Shown one piece after another: positions 11,598 through 23,368 of a stretch of DNA of 64,000 nucleotides (position 1 is the first letter of the stretch; each line of letters opens with the position of its first letter). The position numbers and the translations under genes were made by a program. A model generated the notes under the pieces. The model did not search any database, was not told the DNA's origin, and saw nothing but the letters and a program-made list of their open reading frames with translations. Source of the DNA: Cricetomys ansorgei (taxonomy: Eukaryota > Chordata > Mammalia > Rodentia > Nesomyidae). The stretch is from positions 8,656,001 to 8,720,000 of the forward strand of contig JAMJFZ010001258.1 in assembly GCA_026225945.1 (NCBI GenBank), in the 5' to 3' direction.

Positions 11598-12290
11598 GTG
11601 GATTGGCAGATAAAGATATCCCTTAGAGGAGAGAAAATAAGGAATATTTATCTATATTCCTTCTGAAAAAAAATCTCTCCTGTTTCCCCTGCCTATCAAT
11701 TTGTAGATCTCTTCCTTCTCATTCATGGCACCCTAATACTTTCATGCCACCCTGCTATATAAATATTTCTTATAATAATGGAAGAATGGTATTTATGTAG
11801 TCAATTGCTACTGCGTGAGCTCAGCAAAAAAGTCAAGGAGACATTTTCATAAATATAAACCTGCCAGAATTCAGCAGAGAGAACCCCATGTCATGGCAGT
11901 GCCATCCTGAACAGCAGAACCTCTATTGTCTGATCTCAGGTTTTTTAATTGATACAGAAGCTCCTCAGATGTTACAAAAACTCAGCCCTCTCATCCAAAG
12001 GCCTACTTGCATAATGAGGAAAACTTAGTAGCTTAGTCTTATCCCACAATCCTTTATCATCCAAACTATATCACCTTTACAGTAAGGGAACTCAAAGCCC
12101 AAGAAGAGTGTTTTCCCTTTGTTGCTTTAGACTGAGGGAGAGGAACTACAAGAATTCCTCTACAGCAACTTTGCTCTTCACATGGAGATCTCAGAGTGCA
12201 AGCCATCTGCACCACAATGGCTCTGCCATACAGTCCTGAGCAGATGTAGGTCATAAGGAAGCAAACATCTTAATCATAGATTTATATCAT
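11598..12290. other. Unassigned, possibly upstream part of the next L1
   Basis: No recognised coding or SINE sequence. It may in part be 3' UTR of the L1 whose end follows at 12296, but I cannot match it. Confidence 0.35.
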
Positions 12291-12295
12291 GCAGT

Positions 12296-12500
12296 AACCT
12301 GGGAAGGGGAGTAACTCTGCTCTGGGGAGAAGCTGGATGAGTGGGTAGGGATGGGGAGGGTAGATTGGGAGGAGAGGAGAGATGCACAGAGAGCTGGGAG
12401 GAGTGGAAGGAGTGGTAGAAGGGTGGTGAGATGTATTGTATAAAAGAAAAAACAATAAATAAAAAGAAAAATATAAAAAAATTAAATAAAATAAAAATTC
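12296..12500 (+). mobile_element. L1 3' terminus with A-rich tail
   Basis: A purine-rich stretch (12300-12430) leads to 'gtattgtataaaagaaaaaa' (about 12433), then about 50 bases of A-rich tail containing AATAAA. This is the usual end of a plus-oriented rodent L1. No ORF is attached. Confidence 0.65.
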
Positions 12501-13820
12501 AACTATTTTCAGAGAAAGGGAAGAATCTTCTATGTGCTCACCAAGAATACTCACACAGTCTCTCCCCTCATGCCTTTTTTCCTGAAGAGATTGGCTGAGG
12601 ATCCCTGAAAGGACGTTTGCCCCTGTGTTTCAGGCAGCCTCACCAGAGACTTCTTCCTAGCCTCTAGAGAGAGAAGCATTGTTCAAGAAGGATAATCCAT
12701 GAGTCAATGACTCATGTTGAATTAAAAATTTCAAATTGTATTTAATTCAGTGTAGTTCTGTTTACTTTTTGAATAGCTAGTGCAATTTTATTATTCATAA
12801 TTCATCAACTGTAATTCTTATAGAGCGAAAACTCTGCAACTTCTCTGTTACCTCCATTCTCCGGGCTGTATTTTCTTCCCTTGAAGAAACAGATGCTATT
12901 AACTACTTTGTGTATTTTCGCCAATATAATCTTCCCTAAACTTTTATATACTTAGTTTTTTTTCTGTTAATAGTATCTCCTAGAGATAAATAAAATTCAA
13001 AACAAATTATTACATAGGAGATTATATATCTATATGGTAGCTAATTATCAACATCATTTGCAAAAGTGATATACCTGAGATTTGGCTTGTCTAAAGATAT
13101 TTTTGTTTGATCCAACCATTTATTTATTTCCCTATATGCATACATGCATAAACACATGCACAGCACTGAGAGGTACATTCAAGACTCACCACCCATTAGA
13201 TTCAAAAGAGGCGGGATACAAAATCATTCTGCACGCCAAGGAAGAAAAGGTGGCCTCCATTTCCAGGAGAGGCAATGATTGTGTGGTGCTCAGGAAATGT
13301 CGGAATGTTAGAGGAACCGATGCACTGACATTGTTTCACTCACTTCTTTCTGTGGAAAATGCTTACAGGCTGAAAGTCACAAACCTCAGATTTAATGCAG
13401 GATTCCTTTGCTCATGGCTCAAGGTATTACGCTTTTTATCGTGTAACACCTCCAACAATTGTTTCACACTTTGCTTACTTCGGAGTTATAAGAGAGATGT
13501 TAGACTTACTAACTATTGCTCTGGTTACAGAAATAATATGGGAACATTTTCAGTTACCCTTCTTTTCTTATATACTATATCATGTCATTTATCTCATCCT
13601 GAGTGCATCACTGTGTGATTAAGAGCGAGGGAATCTATCAAGAGAAGAGAATTTAATCAAAACCACCCATTGTCCAAGAACACAAAAGGAATTGAAGATA
13701 GTATACGCAAAGCTGTGTCTGAGATGACATTATTCTAAGAGAAAAGGATATTCACAGATTATGGTTCTTAATTTAGATCCCTACAATTCACAAAAGTATT
13801 TCTGACTGTATTTATAAGAA
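12501..13820. other. Unassigned, containing a 178-codon open frame
   Basis: Mostly AT-rich. Positions 13082-13618 (plus) are open for 178 codons, the longest frame here not made of simple repeat or L1 UTR. The translation matches no family I know and shows no conserved motif, signal peptide or codon periodicity. A second open frame overlaps it (13395-13622). I do not call a gene. Confidence 0.4.
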
Positions 13821-13824
13821 TAAA

Positions 13825-14025
13825 AGCACAGGACGAGAAGCATCTGGGACTGTGTAAGTTTGTGATACCAGCACTGAGCAGGCTAAGGCAGGAAGATAGG
13901 CAGTTGGAGGCCAGAACACCCTTTGCTACAAGCAATACCCGGGAAGACTTTGTCTCAAAATGTGAACAAGCAAACAAACAAATCAACAAACCAAGATAAA
14001 TTAAAATAAAAGCAAAAATGAAAAA
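13825..14025 (+). repeat. Diverged B1-like SINE with A-rich tail
   Basis: Plus-oriented 7SL-type order: 'gtgataccagcactgagcag' (about 13861), 'ctaaggcaggaagatagg', 'ttggaggcca', 'gactttgtctcaaaa' (about 13945), then a long A-rich (aaac-type) tail to about 14020. Divergence suggests an old B1 or pB1. Confidence 0.7.
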
Positions 14026-14860
14026 CATGGAAATGACTTTGGAAAAAGGCTTGTTCTAAATAATGGAGATTTGTGGTCCATACATTAGTTTTCTTATTTT
14101 TGATTATTCTTCTATTTAGAAAAGTATTGTCAAATTTTTCTAAATTATAGTTGTACGTATACCTTTCAGCAAATGCATATCTATTGTTTTTTCATGTCTA
14201 AATTACACTTGTCTAAAGTTATTTATTGCAATGTTCTTTGTAACAGGGAAGCCTGGAAATAGTTTCTATTTCTTCAGTAGGGTCTTGTTACACTTCGTGG
14301 CTCATCTGAACTTAGTAATGAACATGTTATTTAAAAACACTATAATTCTCCTTGCAATGAAAAAAATACCTGCAAACGTGCACAGCTGGGTGAAAGAAAA
14401 TGTACACAGAATGTTGCGAAGCATGCTACTTTTTATAAAAGTGAAAGATTTTTATTGGCATGCTTCCATGTGCATAATATTTTTATAAGTTCACAAAGAA
14501 AAAGACACCAATAGTCACATTATGGAACACAAATATAAACTGGGCTGATAAACGATAGAGGGCTTAGGTTTTTAAATGTATTTTACTAGCTATCATAATG
14601 CTTTAACTAGGCAAATATTTTATCTAAAACTTCAGTGAGCAAAACACCTCAAGCAAAGATTGGACTTTTTTATGAGGCTCAGCTTTGGTTTGCAGGTAAT
14701 ACAAGCCTTGAAAGGAAGAGGCTGAGGTCATGCACATCCACGCATACTATGCCTCATTATAGATATTCTGTCTATGTTTAATAGGAGGATTGCGGTTTAT
14801 TTGTCTATGTCATTTGGGCATATGACATAGGCAATCCTAGTTTGCCTAATTTTTTGTTTA
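14026..14860. other. Unassigned AT-rich DNA
   Basis: The 85-codon frame at 14231-14488 has no family resemblance. No repeat is recognised. Confidence 0.45.
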
Positions 14861-14864
14861 CATC

Positions 14865-14990
14865 TTTGTTTTGTTTTATATTGAGACAGAATCGTGCTAT
14901 GAAGTGATGTCTTGCCTTTGATTTATGAACTTCCTGTTAGCTTGGATTACAAGGTTATGCCACCAAACTCGGTTTCAAAGTCTTATTTTC
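14865..14990 (-). repeat. 7SL-derived SINE monomer, reversed
   Basis: 'ttgagacagaatcgtgctat' (about 14880) and 'tggattacaaggttatgccacc' type sequence (about 14943) are decayed forms of the reversed B1/pB1 start and core. High divergence suggests an ancient monomer. Confidence 0.5.
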
Positions 14991-15585
14991 ATTGTGTTTT
15001 CCCTACTGCTCAAAGGAGAGGGTACACCTGAACATCAAGTATTCAGTTCTTACTTCCTAGGAAAGTGTTGGTACCACAGAGGTAACAGGAGGCTTTTATT
15101 GGGCATGTGCTGTGCTCATGGTTCACATATCTACATGCAGGTAGGTATAAAACAATCATACTGGTAAAAGCAATAGTTTTTAAAAAAGATAAAGATATTG
15201 ATTGATTTCTATAAACCCACATGCCCACTTTAACTGTTATACTTTTCTAGTGATAGAAAGTCTCAGGAAATCAAAATGGTCCTTTTCTGTTTATCTCGAG
15301 ACTTCTTTTCTACATCACAAACGTCCACCAAATGGAAATAGCATTACCTGAAAATATCGAATACTATAATCCAACCCTGAATCTTCAGAAATGAGCTCTT
15401 TCTTTGTATTTCCACCATGATTGTTCATGACAGTGATTGTGTTTCTGTTTGTTTGAGTGTTAGTACTGTATTCTTAGAACATATGGCTAGACTTGAATGG
15501 TTTGCTCTGTTTCTTGGGCTTTATGTCTGAATGAAGCTACACATCAAATTTTCCATAACTTAGAAAATAAGAGCAACTCAGGAAA
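14991..15585. other. Unassigned
   Basis: No recognised repeat or coding block. Confidence 0.45.
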
Positions 15586-15850
15586 ATGGGGAAGTCACTG
15601 TGAGCGTTTACGAAAACCGAAAGGGGCTGCTGTTCTCTGCTCTCCAGCTCTGACTTCATTTCCTGAGTTCAGCTCTGTAAGGGGAAATGTGGGGCCACAC
15701 ACAAATTGCCCACACCCATTCCTGGGCAGAAATCCCAAGCAACCGGCTCGTGCTTCTGCATATTCAACGGATGCAAATCAGGCCCCTCAGCTACAGCACT
15801 TGGCGCTGAGATTTCAAATCTGGGTATTAACGGGATTCGGATAACTTTCC
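15586..15850. other. GC-richer single-copy block with POU octamer
   Basis: This stretch is richer in G+C and CpG than its surroundings (CpG near 15603, 15610, 15617, 15744, 15749, 15768, 15804) and matches no repeat I know. A perfect POU octamer ATGCAAAT lies at 15771-15778. A plus frame is open through it, but without codon bias. It could be a conserved element or an unrecognised exon; I cannot decide. Confidence 0.3.
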
Positions 15851-16590
15851 ATGAATATTAACCAAGGGAAGGATGTCAAACAGATAGCCAGTGCGTGTTG
15901 AAACTTTTCTCTGGGTCTATGTGGAAAATGCATGTCTCTGGTTAGAAAACGCTCAACTTCCCGTATCTCACATCTACATTTTGGTCACCCCAGCCATGTC
16001 TTACTTGGAAGGGCTACAAATACACAGACCATTGCTACTACCACACTATACCCCAGTTGTGAGCACAGTGCCGGATCTCCGTATTAGATATCTGTTGGTG
16101 TGTTACAAACTGTTCAAGAACTTAGAGGTCGAAAAGAGTAACACATTGTTTCACAGTGTCTCTAAGCTTGGAATAAGGGGTGACATAATAGGGGCTTCTA
16201 GCTCTGGATCTATAGCAAAACTATAGTAAATTCAAGACTTGGCTGAGAAGGAACCACATTGTCACCCACATGGTTGTTGGCAGAAGTCAGTTTTTTCTTT
16301 TAATTAATTAATTATTAGTTATATTAATTTGTTTTTAGATGTTAGCAGAGGCTATAATGAGAAAGTACCAAAAAGGGAGCATTCTACACAAAAACCACTT
16401 TCATATACAATTATATATCTTTCTTATAATTATCCTAATTTTGCAAACTTAAGACAAAGATACCTTTTTAAGGTTTTTGTTCTAATTCTCTGCAGCACTT
16501 CTACAAAAATTTTTACAAGTAAATCATAATTCTAAATTTTTAAAAGTTTATTGAATCATTCCATTGTTAGTTAATTTTAAACATAATTTA
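15851..16590. other. Unassigned
   Basis: The 111-codon frame at 15891-16226 resembles nothing known. The rest is AT-rich. Confidence 0.45.
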
Positions 16591-16592
16591 AA

Positions 16593-16805
16593 GGCTGGAG
16601 AGATGGCTCAGTGGTTAAGAGCTACTCTTCCAGAAGACACAAGTTTGATTAACAGTACCCCCATGGCGGAACACAGCTGTTTGTATCTCCAGTCCCAGAG
16701 AATCTGGAACCTTCTTCTGGCCTTCACCGGCACCATTTTAATCTTAGTAAATTTCCATGTAAAATCTAACAGTAAAACAACAAAATTAACAAACAATAGA
16801 TAAGT
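16593..16805 (+). repeat. B2 SINE
   Basis: Plus-oriented B2 starting with 'ggctggagagatggctcagt', which is tRNA-derived. The Pol III A box (16604-16614) is intact. The B box (about 16642-16652) is degenerate. Further markers are 'gagaatctggaaccttcttc' near 16698 and 'tggccttcaccggcacc' near 16720, and an AAC-rich tail follows. Moderate divergence makes it unlikely to be active. Confidence 0.9.
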
Positions 16806-18100
16806 AAAAAGGCAATCTAGAAACCCAGAATACAAACGCTGATCCAAAATGCAAATATAGCTACTAACCACAAAATAACCTGTTCATTATGAATTACCAT
16901 CCAACTGAAAGTCTCCCATCACTTAATGTGGTGGCGCCATTATATGTGAATTTAGATAGAAACCAGGACATGGAAAAGCTAATGATTTTCTCCGGTCGTA
17001 GATATACTCAGAGTTCAACCACGTACTCAAGCATAGACAACATGGGTCCAGACCAACTCAGTGGACTCACTGTGTCCTAGTCATGTCCCTACATTCTCCT
17101 AAGCCTCACAGCCTGGATGTGTGTGTGAAGTGATTTAAAAACAGAAACAGACCTGGGCTGTTTACAAAGCATTTGTGCGATCAAATCATGTTGAAATTTT
17201 GAGTTAAATAGTGCAGGATTATTATTTTTTACCTCAGTCTTGCATAGCATAAATTTTCACCCATTTTAATATTAAATTATGGTCTAAAAAATAGTGCTTT
17301 GTTCTCTCTCTCTATTTTTTCAATTTTGTTTTGAAAATTCTAGATAATCACTGTTCACTTATTTATTTCTTATTAAACTGATGAAGCACACCAGTGAGTA
17401 AAGGCTTCAGAAAACCACAGCATGCTGGTCTCCATAGTTACCTGCAGTCTCTTCATCTTTCTCCTTTTTGAGTTTGGAATCTCTTTATTGAATCAGCAAA
17501 ATGGGAATAAATAATGATTCTTAAACATTTATTCTTATTGAAAGCTCAAGTTTCAATCAGACCCCAAAACTATTGGGTCAGTTGTTTTCCTTTGATTAAA
17601 ATCAACCAGCTGTCTCTAACCAGATTCATCAGGAATCAAAAAAGAGAAAACAGAGTTGAGCATATGAAAATGGAGAAATCATTTTGTCAACAATTTATTG
17701 TACTTCTGTCAATTGCTAGATTTTTTTCAGGGATAATTTATAGGAATATTTATCCTAACATCTTCTGTTTCTGAATAATCTTAGTATTAGAGTAGACGGA
17801 GGGGGTAGAATAAAGGCATGCTAAGACTCTCAGTGGCTATGGTATATGCAGAGGATAAAATAAAGCCATGATAAGTATTTCCTTTTAGTGGAAGATTAAA
17901 AGTCTTCGCTTTTTCATGACTGACAGTACTAAGTTGAAGATCTTCCTGAACTTTTTAACTTTGAAACTTTTATAAACAGACTTGAAAATAGAGGTATTTC
18001 CTCCAGCTTTTTATGGCGATGATATTTTCAGCTAACCCTAGTATTTCCTTAACATGTTCTTTTCGCCTGTCCTGTCCCCTGCTTTGAAGATGAGAATCAT
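16806..18100. other. Unassigned
   Basis: No repeat or exon-like block is recognised over about 1.3 kb. Confidence 0.45.
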
Positions 18101-18171
18101 ACAGCTCTAAGCTCTTTTACATATTCTTCGCCTGAGAAGTATAAAAGAGCACAGAATGTCTAAGGAGCTGT
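18101..18171. other. Imperfect hairpin
   Basis: gctctttt (18111-18118) pairs with aaaagagc (18143-18150), extended by further pairing toward a short loop near 18130-18135. An outer pair, acagctc (18101-18107) with gagctgt (18165-18171), flanks it with an unequal bulge. The core has only about 40 bases, short for an animal pre-miRNA. Function is unknown. Confidence 0.35.
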
Positions 18172-18309
18172 CACAGTGTCACAGGGCTTGACACACTACG
18201 ATATTGTACAGTTTATTCTTCCATAGGTGATTGGAAAATGCAAGCAAAGACCTCACATTTTTCTTAATTTGTATCATATTAAATGTGGAAACATTTTTTG
18301 AAAAACACC
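18172..18309. other. Unassigned
   Basis: Short AT-rich spacer with no recognised feature. Confidence 0.4.
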
Positions 18310-18485
18310 ATCCTGGGAGACCTGTCATGCTCCAGATGGCTGGAAATCCGGGTCTAAGTGGGTACCATCGACAGGCTCACATCAGATTGCCTGAACTACT
18401 CCAAGTTCATCAAGTCGTGGAGAAAGATCACCTGGAGTGTCTTAAGATTAGATGATTACCTCATCCTCAAGAAAGGAAGTGAGTA
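18310..18485 (+). other. Coding-like patch, unrecognised
   Basis: In the frame through ggt at 18361-18363, 21 of 27 successive codons (18361-18441) end in G or C, against an AT-rich background. The frame stays open from 18358 to 18546, and only one stop (18355-18357) separates it from an open upstream stretch starting near 18313. A good splice-donor word GTGAGT sits at 18479-18484. The translation includes DRLTSDCLNYSKFIKSWRK, which I do not recognise. It could be a decayed retropseudogene fragment, an old exon, or chance. Confidence 0.35.
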
Positions 18486-18920
18486 TTTCAGTACAAGAGC
18501 CTTAGCTATTTACAATCCATCAATCTCTCAGCAAAATTTGTTCTATTAGTTCCTTTTATTGCATTTAATGTCAACTGTAAAGATGTACGCTGCTCTATAA
18601 ACAGACCAATCTTTTCCCATATACTGGCTTATCTTCTTGAAGTCTGTGATGTGATCTCTCACCTCAACATGTTTCAGATTTGGTGTCTGAAGTGACAACA
18701 TTTGATCTGGCATCATGGTTAAAAAATATTTTGAAGTAAGTATAAACTACATTCCATTAAAATAACCACGGATATTTGTAAGAGTTTTTGTTTGTTTGTT
18801 TTGTTTTTTAAGGGTGTATAGCTGTTTTCTGCTATTTGGAGCTGGGCTCTAAGGTAAACTGTGTAACTGTTTTCTTAAAGGCTGTAGACATTTCTAAATG
18901 ATGTATCTAAGCTTTGAAGC
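18486..18920. other. Unassigned
   Basis: AT-rich with a T/G-rich run near 18787-18810. No repeat is recognised. Confidence 0.45.
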
Positions 18921-18925
18921 CTTTT

Positions 18926-19400
18926 CTTATTAGAATTTTTCTTCTCTCATATATTACATTCCAATACTCTTCCACCCCTCCCTTTATTCCTCCCAACTCC
19001 CAGATCCTGCCACTGCCTTCCCTATCCCCTAGATCTATGTGCCCATCCTCCCACTCCCAGCTTGCCTCTCCCCAAGAAAGAGCAGTCCTCCCAGGGTTAC
19101 TGCTCAGTGTCAGGCACAATTCCCTACTTCAGTGTTGGACTAGGTAATCAAATAGAGGGGCAATGTACTCCAGGACAGGCAAGAGGTTCAGGGACATAAC
19201 CCCCTATTCCAGTCTGTATGACTTCTGTAAGAGCACAGGTCATGCAAGCTCAAGAAATATTTGGGGGACCCAGCATGTTCCATGTTTGCAACTCCAGAGT
19301 CTGTGAACCCCTAAGAGTGCTGGTCAGTTGACTACATTGGATTTATTTTCCTGGTGTCCTTAACCCCTCTGGTCCTTAAAGCTTTTTGTAACTATTACTT
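18926..19400 (-). mobile_element. L1 3' UTR fragment (Lx-like)
   Basis: A reversed L1 end: 'tttttcttctctcatatatt' at the start, a CT-rich block, 'gcagtcctcccagggttac' near 19082, 'gagtctgtgaacccctaag' near 19298 and 'gtgctggtcagttgac' near 19317. It is collinear with the copies at 22430 and 27303. No ORF2 is attached. Confidence 0.75.
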
Positions 19401-20330
19401 TTCCTCTCATAACTTGACTCCTAGCAGAACTCCACCCCTTCCAGTTTCTCTTCTCCAGGCAGTTACTGACAAAGACCTTAACTTGTAACTTTTTAAAATG
19501 ACTGTTAACTCCACCTTAGCTTTAAAACTTTAGGGGGAAAAAGAAAGGAAAGAAAATGGAAAGAGAAACCTTTTACAGCCCCTCTGGCTGTTTTTATCTG
19601 TATCCGAGGCTTCCCAGAAACTGTCTGCCTCCTTTTTTATTCTCTAGAACTATCTTCTTTATCTGAGCCTTGTTTCTGTCTGCTTTCCCTATCAGCTTCT
19701 GGAGCTCACCTTTTCCTGTGGTCACAACCCAGCTAACTCTGGTGTTCACTTTTCCCTGAGACCACCCAACCCAGTGCTTACTCTTCTCCTGTCACCATCC
19801 CAACCATCCTTCTCAACAGACACACTCTCTCTTAAACACCTTCCTCGAAGCTGCTCCCAGAAATCCAAGCAGCATATAACCATAAGGAAGGCTGCACAGC
19901 ACAAAAAGCTTCTTGGCAAAGCTTTCCTTTACAGATATTTAATTGATTACTTTGACAAGTCACTGAACTGCATTTTTTCCTGCCTGAAATTCTTCAGGAT
20001 TCTTCCTTTTATCCCACATATTCTAATTAATTTAAGGGAAATGTTATCTCAACTTCTTTGAATGAATCTATATAATGCTCCTGTTGTATTTCGCCAATGG
20101 CCACATAAGAGTTACCATTTACTACATATGGCACAAGGATCACTGGGTACTGTAACCAAAGCTATGTCACACTCACAGACTCAGAGCTGATGGGATAAAT
20201 GGAATCTAAGATCCAGCCTGTACTCTATTTGCACTGTGTGAGAAAAAGGTTACATTTTTTTTGTTCAAATTAATGGTGGTAACTGTGTCAGAAACAAAAT
20301 AAATACTGTTACATTTCTGACCCACAATTG
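19401..20330. other. Unassigned, pyrimidine-rich first half
   Basis: 19400-19800 is C/T-rich and could be an unrecognised LTR or further L1 UTR. No primer-binding site, TATA or poly(A) arrangement was convincing. Frames here lack codon bias. Confidence 0.35.
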
Positions 20331-20334
20331 TGAA

Positions 20335-20440
20335 GGTTGGATGATACTATCCCCTCTTTATGGATGCAGAATTAAAGGCTTAGATACATTAATTAATGTT
20401 TCTAGGTTAATATACGCAGTAAGTAAAGACTATAAAATTA
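20335..20440 (+). repeat. MIR SINE fragment
   Basis: 'actatcccctctttatggat' (20346-20365), 'aaggcttag' and a decayed 'agtaagt' region (about 20418) follow the order of the conserved MIR core on the plus strand. It is an ancient mammal-wide repeat. Confidence 0.55.
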
Positions 20441-21975
20441 CTATTTTGTCTGTAAGGATATACCAGCTTTGTTATTTCTGCTTGTTTTTCCCAGGCCATG
20501 GGTTGTGGTTATACTGCTCTTAGAAAAAGCCTCTGTGGTTTCTCTGGGCTGAACTACATCTTAAAAAAGTCTTCCCCCCAACTGTTTGTGTTTTCTTGGG
20601 TTTCTCAAGGGATGTATTCATTTCCTTCTTAAAGACATCTTCCATTTTCATAAAGGCTGTTTAATATCATTCTCTTGTGTTTCAGCTATGTTGCAATATT
20701 CAGGTCCTGCTGTGGTTGGGTTGCTGAGCTCTAGTGGAGATATACTGTCCTGCCTGTTATTGATTGTATTTTTATGCTGACATCTAGGCATATGGATTAT
20801 AAAAAGCACAATTTCTGGTTCATCTTTGTAGATCTCCTACTTGCTGTCTGGAGTGTAGTATAACTATGAACATTCATGTTTTCTTATAAAAACTACTTCC
20901 TCAATTATTGCATCATCTTTTCTGCAAAAATTCCAGTTTAAAATTATATCATTTTCCTACCATGGAATAAAATAAAGAAAATGTTTTGAGGGCAGGCTTA
21001 TTCTGCAGTATGATAGTAAGTTGCTTATTAAGTGTACATTTGACAAAATCGCCACAATTGTTTTTAGTTTTTAATTTTAGAATGCACTGAAAATGCCACT
21101 ATCAATATCATTAAATAAAAACGTAAAATGCCAGATTTAACTGTTAATCCTGTCTTCCAAGTTAGCTGGAGCTGACTATCACTTGGTTCTGTATTAGGAT
21201 GGAAGCAATGTTATTCTTCATACATATTTTACCCTGAACTATAAAATATACAGTATTTATAAGTATCAGTCACATTTTTAACACTTCAGAATCCTGATCT
21301 TTGCTTTTTTCCATGAACATGCTCATTTTTCAATATATCAAAGTCACATTTTACCCATTATTTATAACTGAACAACTTATAGCAACACGAATAAAACACT
21401 CTGACTTTTCTATTGCAATTTAGGGTTTTTGTAAGTAGAATGTGTGTATTTCACCACAAGCATTCATAACGTTTTTCCCAGCTCACCTTATGGCCGCATG
21501 TGTGCTTTCTCTGTCACCTTTCTTCTTGGTAATTTCTAGACATTTGTTTTTCCTCCTGGTGACTTTGTGTAGCCACCTTGGTGTTGTCATTTATTAACAT
21601 AACTCTCTCTGAGTGTTTTCCTGAACTTTTAATTTCTAAAAATGATTACTCCTCTCATATGAGTCATGAAACTGAGTGTACCTGGAGTACAAATCCAAAA
21701 TTAGATATTGAAGGACACACCTAATTTTATTTCTTATGTTTCATGTAGTCATATTTGTATGCTATAGTTGCTAAACCTTTACTACAGGTTACATACTGAA
21801 ATTAGCACTTGGCTTACCTATCAGGAATGTTCTTTCTTCAGCAGTCTTTGTTTGCAATTCTATCCCTGTTCCCCAGTCTTCAATTTTACACAATTCTATA
21901 AAATTGCATGTAGATGATTTTCCATATCTCTCAAATTATCCTATTTTAAGTGAGCTTTTATTCATTGTTTTTTTT
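20441..21975. other. Unassigned 1.5 kb
   Basis: AT-rich. No recognised repeat, RNA gene or coding block. Confidence 0.45.
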
Positions 21976-21977
21976 TT

Positions 21978-22058
21978 CTTTTACTAACCCAGAGCCTTGC
22001 ACAAGTTAGGTAAGCATATACCACATACACCATACACCCTCAGCTCTCATGGTTGCTT
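21978..22058 (-). repeat. ID-like SINE, reversed
   Basis: 'cagagccttgcacaagttagg' type sequence (about 21991-22011) followed by 'taagcatataccac' is the reversed ID head (tRNA-Ala/BC1-derived). It is preceded by a T-rich run that would be its A tail (21967-21980). Divergence from young ID is high. Confidence 0.6.
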
Positions 22059-22395
22059 AATATAATTTATTAATATCTGTATCCTAACTAATATCAAAAT
22101 AATCTAAAATGGTGCTTGGATTAGTACTATGTTAGAGTCTCTATTTCTAAATTTTAATACAGTCCGTGAAGAGACATTTTAAGGAGAGGAACATGGAACC
22201 TGAGACTCAGAGATGGGACTGTAGTCAAGAGGAGAGTGTTCATCACATTCACATTGCTGACAGCTGTTCAAAGTTTTCCTCTTAGTTATTTAAAGGCAGT
22301 TATTCTTGTAAATATGATTTGCAAATGATTACTTCTGTTGATCACTGATTAAGCATATTCATATCTACAATAATAGCTGTCTAGGAATGGATGGT
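22059..22395. other. Unassigned
   Basis: No recognised feature. Confidence 0.45.
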
Positions 22396-22426
22396 ACACA
22401 CACACACACACACACTCACACACACA
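22396..22426. repeat. (CA)n microsatellite
   Basis: About 15 AC units with one ctca interruption, next to the 3' end of the following reversed L1. Confidence 0.9.
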
Positions 22427-22429
22427 TTT

Positions 22430-23295
22430 CTCTTGTACAATACATCTCTACACTGTCTTCCCTCTCCTCCAGCTTCTTCTCAGAAAAGAGGAGGCTTCCC
22501 GGGGTTACCACTCAAAAAGGGCATATCTCTAACAAGGCCTGGGTAGAGCCCCTATCTCAAAGCTGATGAGGCAGCTCAGCAAGAAGAAAAGGGTCCTAAG
22601 GGCAGGTAAAAGGGTCAGAGAGACACCCCATACTCGGCCTTTAAGTGGTCTAGAAGAACACTAAGCCAGATAAACAATAAGATATATATAGAGGACCCTG
22701 CAGGATGCCTGTCTGCAGCTTCAGTCTCTGTGAGCTCCGAAGAGTTCTGGTCAGCTGACTCTCCCGTGCTTGTTTTCCTGGTGTCCTTGACCCCTCTGGT
22801 CCCCATAATTCCTCTTCCTACTCTTCACCAGGGTTCCCTGAATCAGTCCTGCTGCATCTGCCCTGGGCCTCTGCATCTGCTCCCATCTGCTATCTGAGGA
22901 AGGGTCTCTGATGATGGTTGAGCTAGGCATCCATGAGCATAGCAGGATATCGTTAGTAATCATTTCTAAATTATCCAGTATCTGGTTCATGGCTATCTCT
23001 GCAGTGTCAGGCATGGGCTCCCTCCTTTGGTGTGGGGTTCTGCCCTTCCAATTGCTCCAGCCGATCCCGCAGGCAGGTTAGGTTATAGGTAGAAGGTTGT
23101 CTAGCTGGGTTGGAGTCCCAGTCCCACCACTGGAAGTAGGGAGAGACAACAGAATAGGAGATATTTAGTGGGTGATCTTGAGACCTAGTACAGTGGAAAC
23201 GACCTAGAATCTACAAGGGTGACCCTAGCAAGGACCCCATTGTAATGGGGGACAGGGAGACTGAACGGGCCTGAACCTCTGTAAACAGGCAAAAT
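22430..23295 (-). mobile_element. L1 3' UTR (Lx-like)
   Basis: A reversed L1 3' UTR of about 860 bases. Markers are 'ttcttctcagaaaagaggag' near 22473, 'cagtctctgtgagctccga' near 22722, 'ggcctctgcatctgctccca' near 22865 and 'gtcccagtcccaccactgg' near 23115. The internal order matches 8885-9870 and 27303-27975. No ORF2 codons are visible, so it is truncated within the UTR. Confidence 0.8.
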
Positions 23296-23350
23296 TTTTG
23301 TTTTAATTAATTGCTTGAACTTTCTCAAAAATGTTTACAGTCATAAGAAA

Positions 23351-23368
23351 TTTTTTTTTTTTTTTTTT
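23351..23368. repeat. Poly(T) tract
   Basis: Eighteen consecutive T, not clearly attached to a SINE or L1 body. Confidence 0.9.

Noticed and set aside
16593..16805. tRNA gene considered because of the tRNA-like A box
   Set aside because: The sequence continues as a full B2 SINE, the B box is degenerate and no cloverleaf with anticodon arm is supported.
22615..23014. Two overlapping minus-strand frames (63 and 87 codons)
   Set aside because: They are in the L1 3' UTR at 22430-23295, which is known non-coding sequence.
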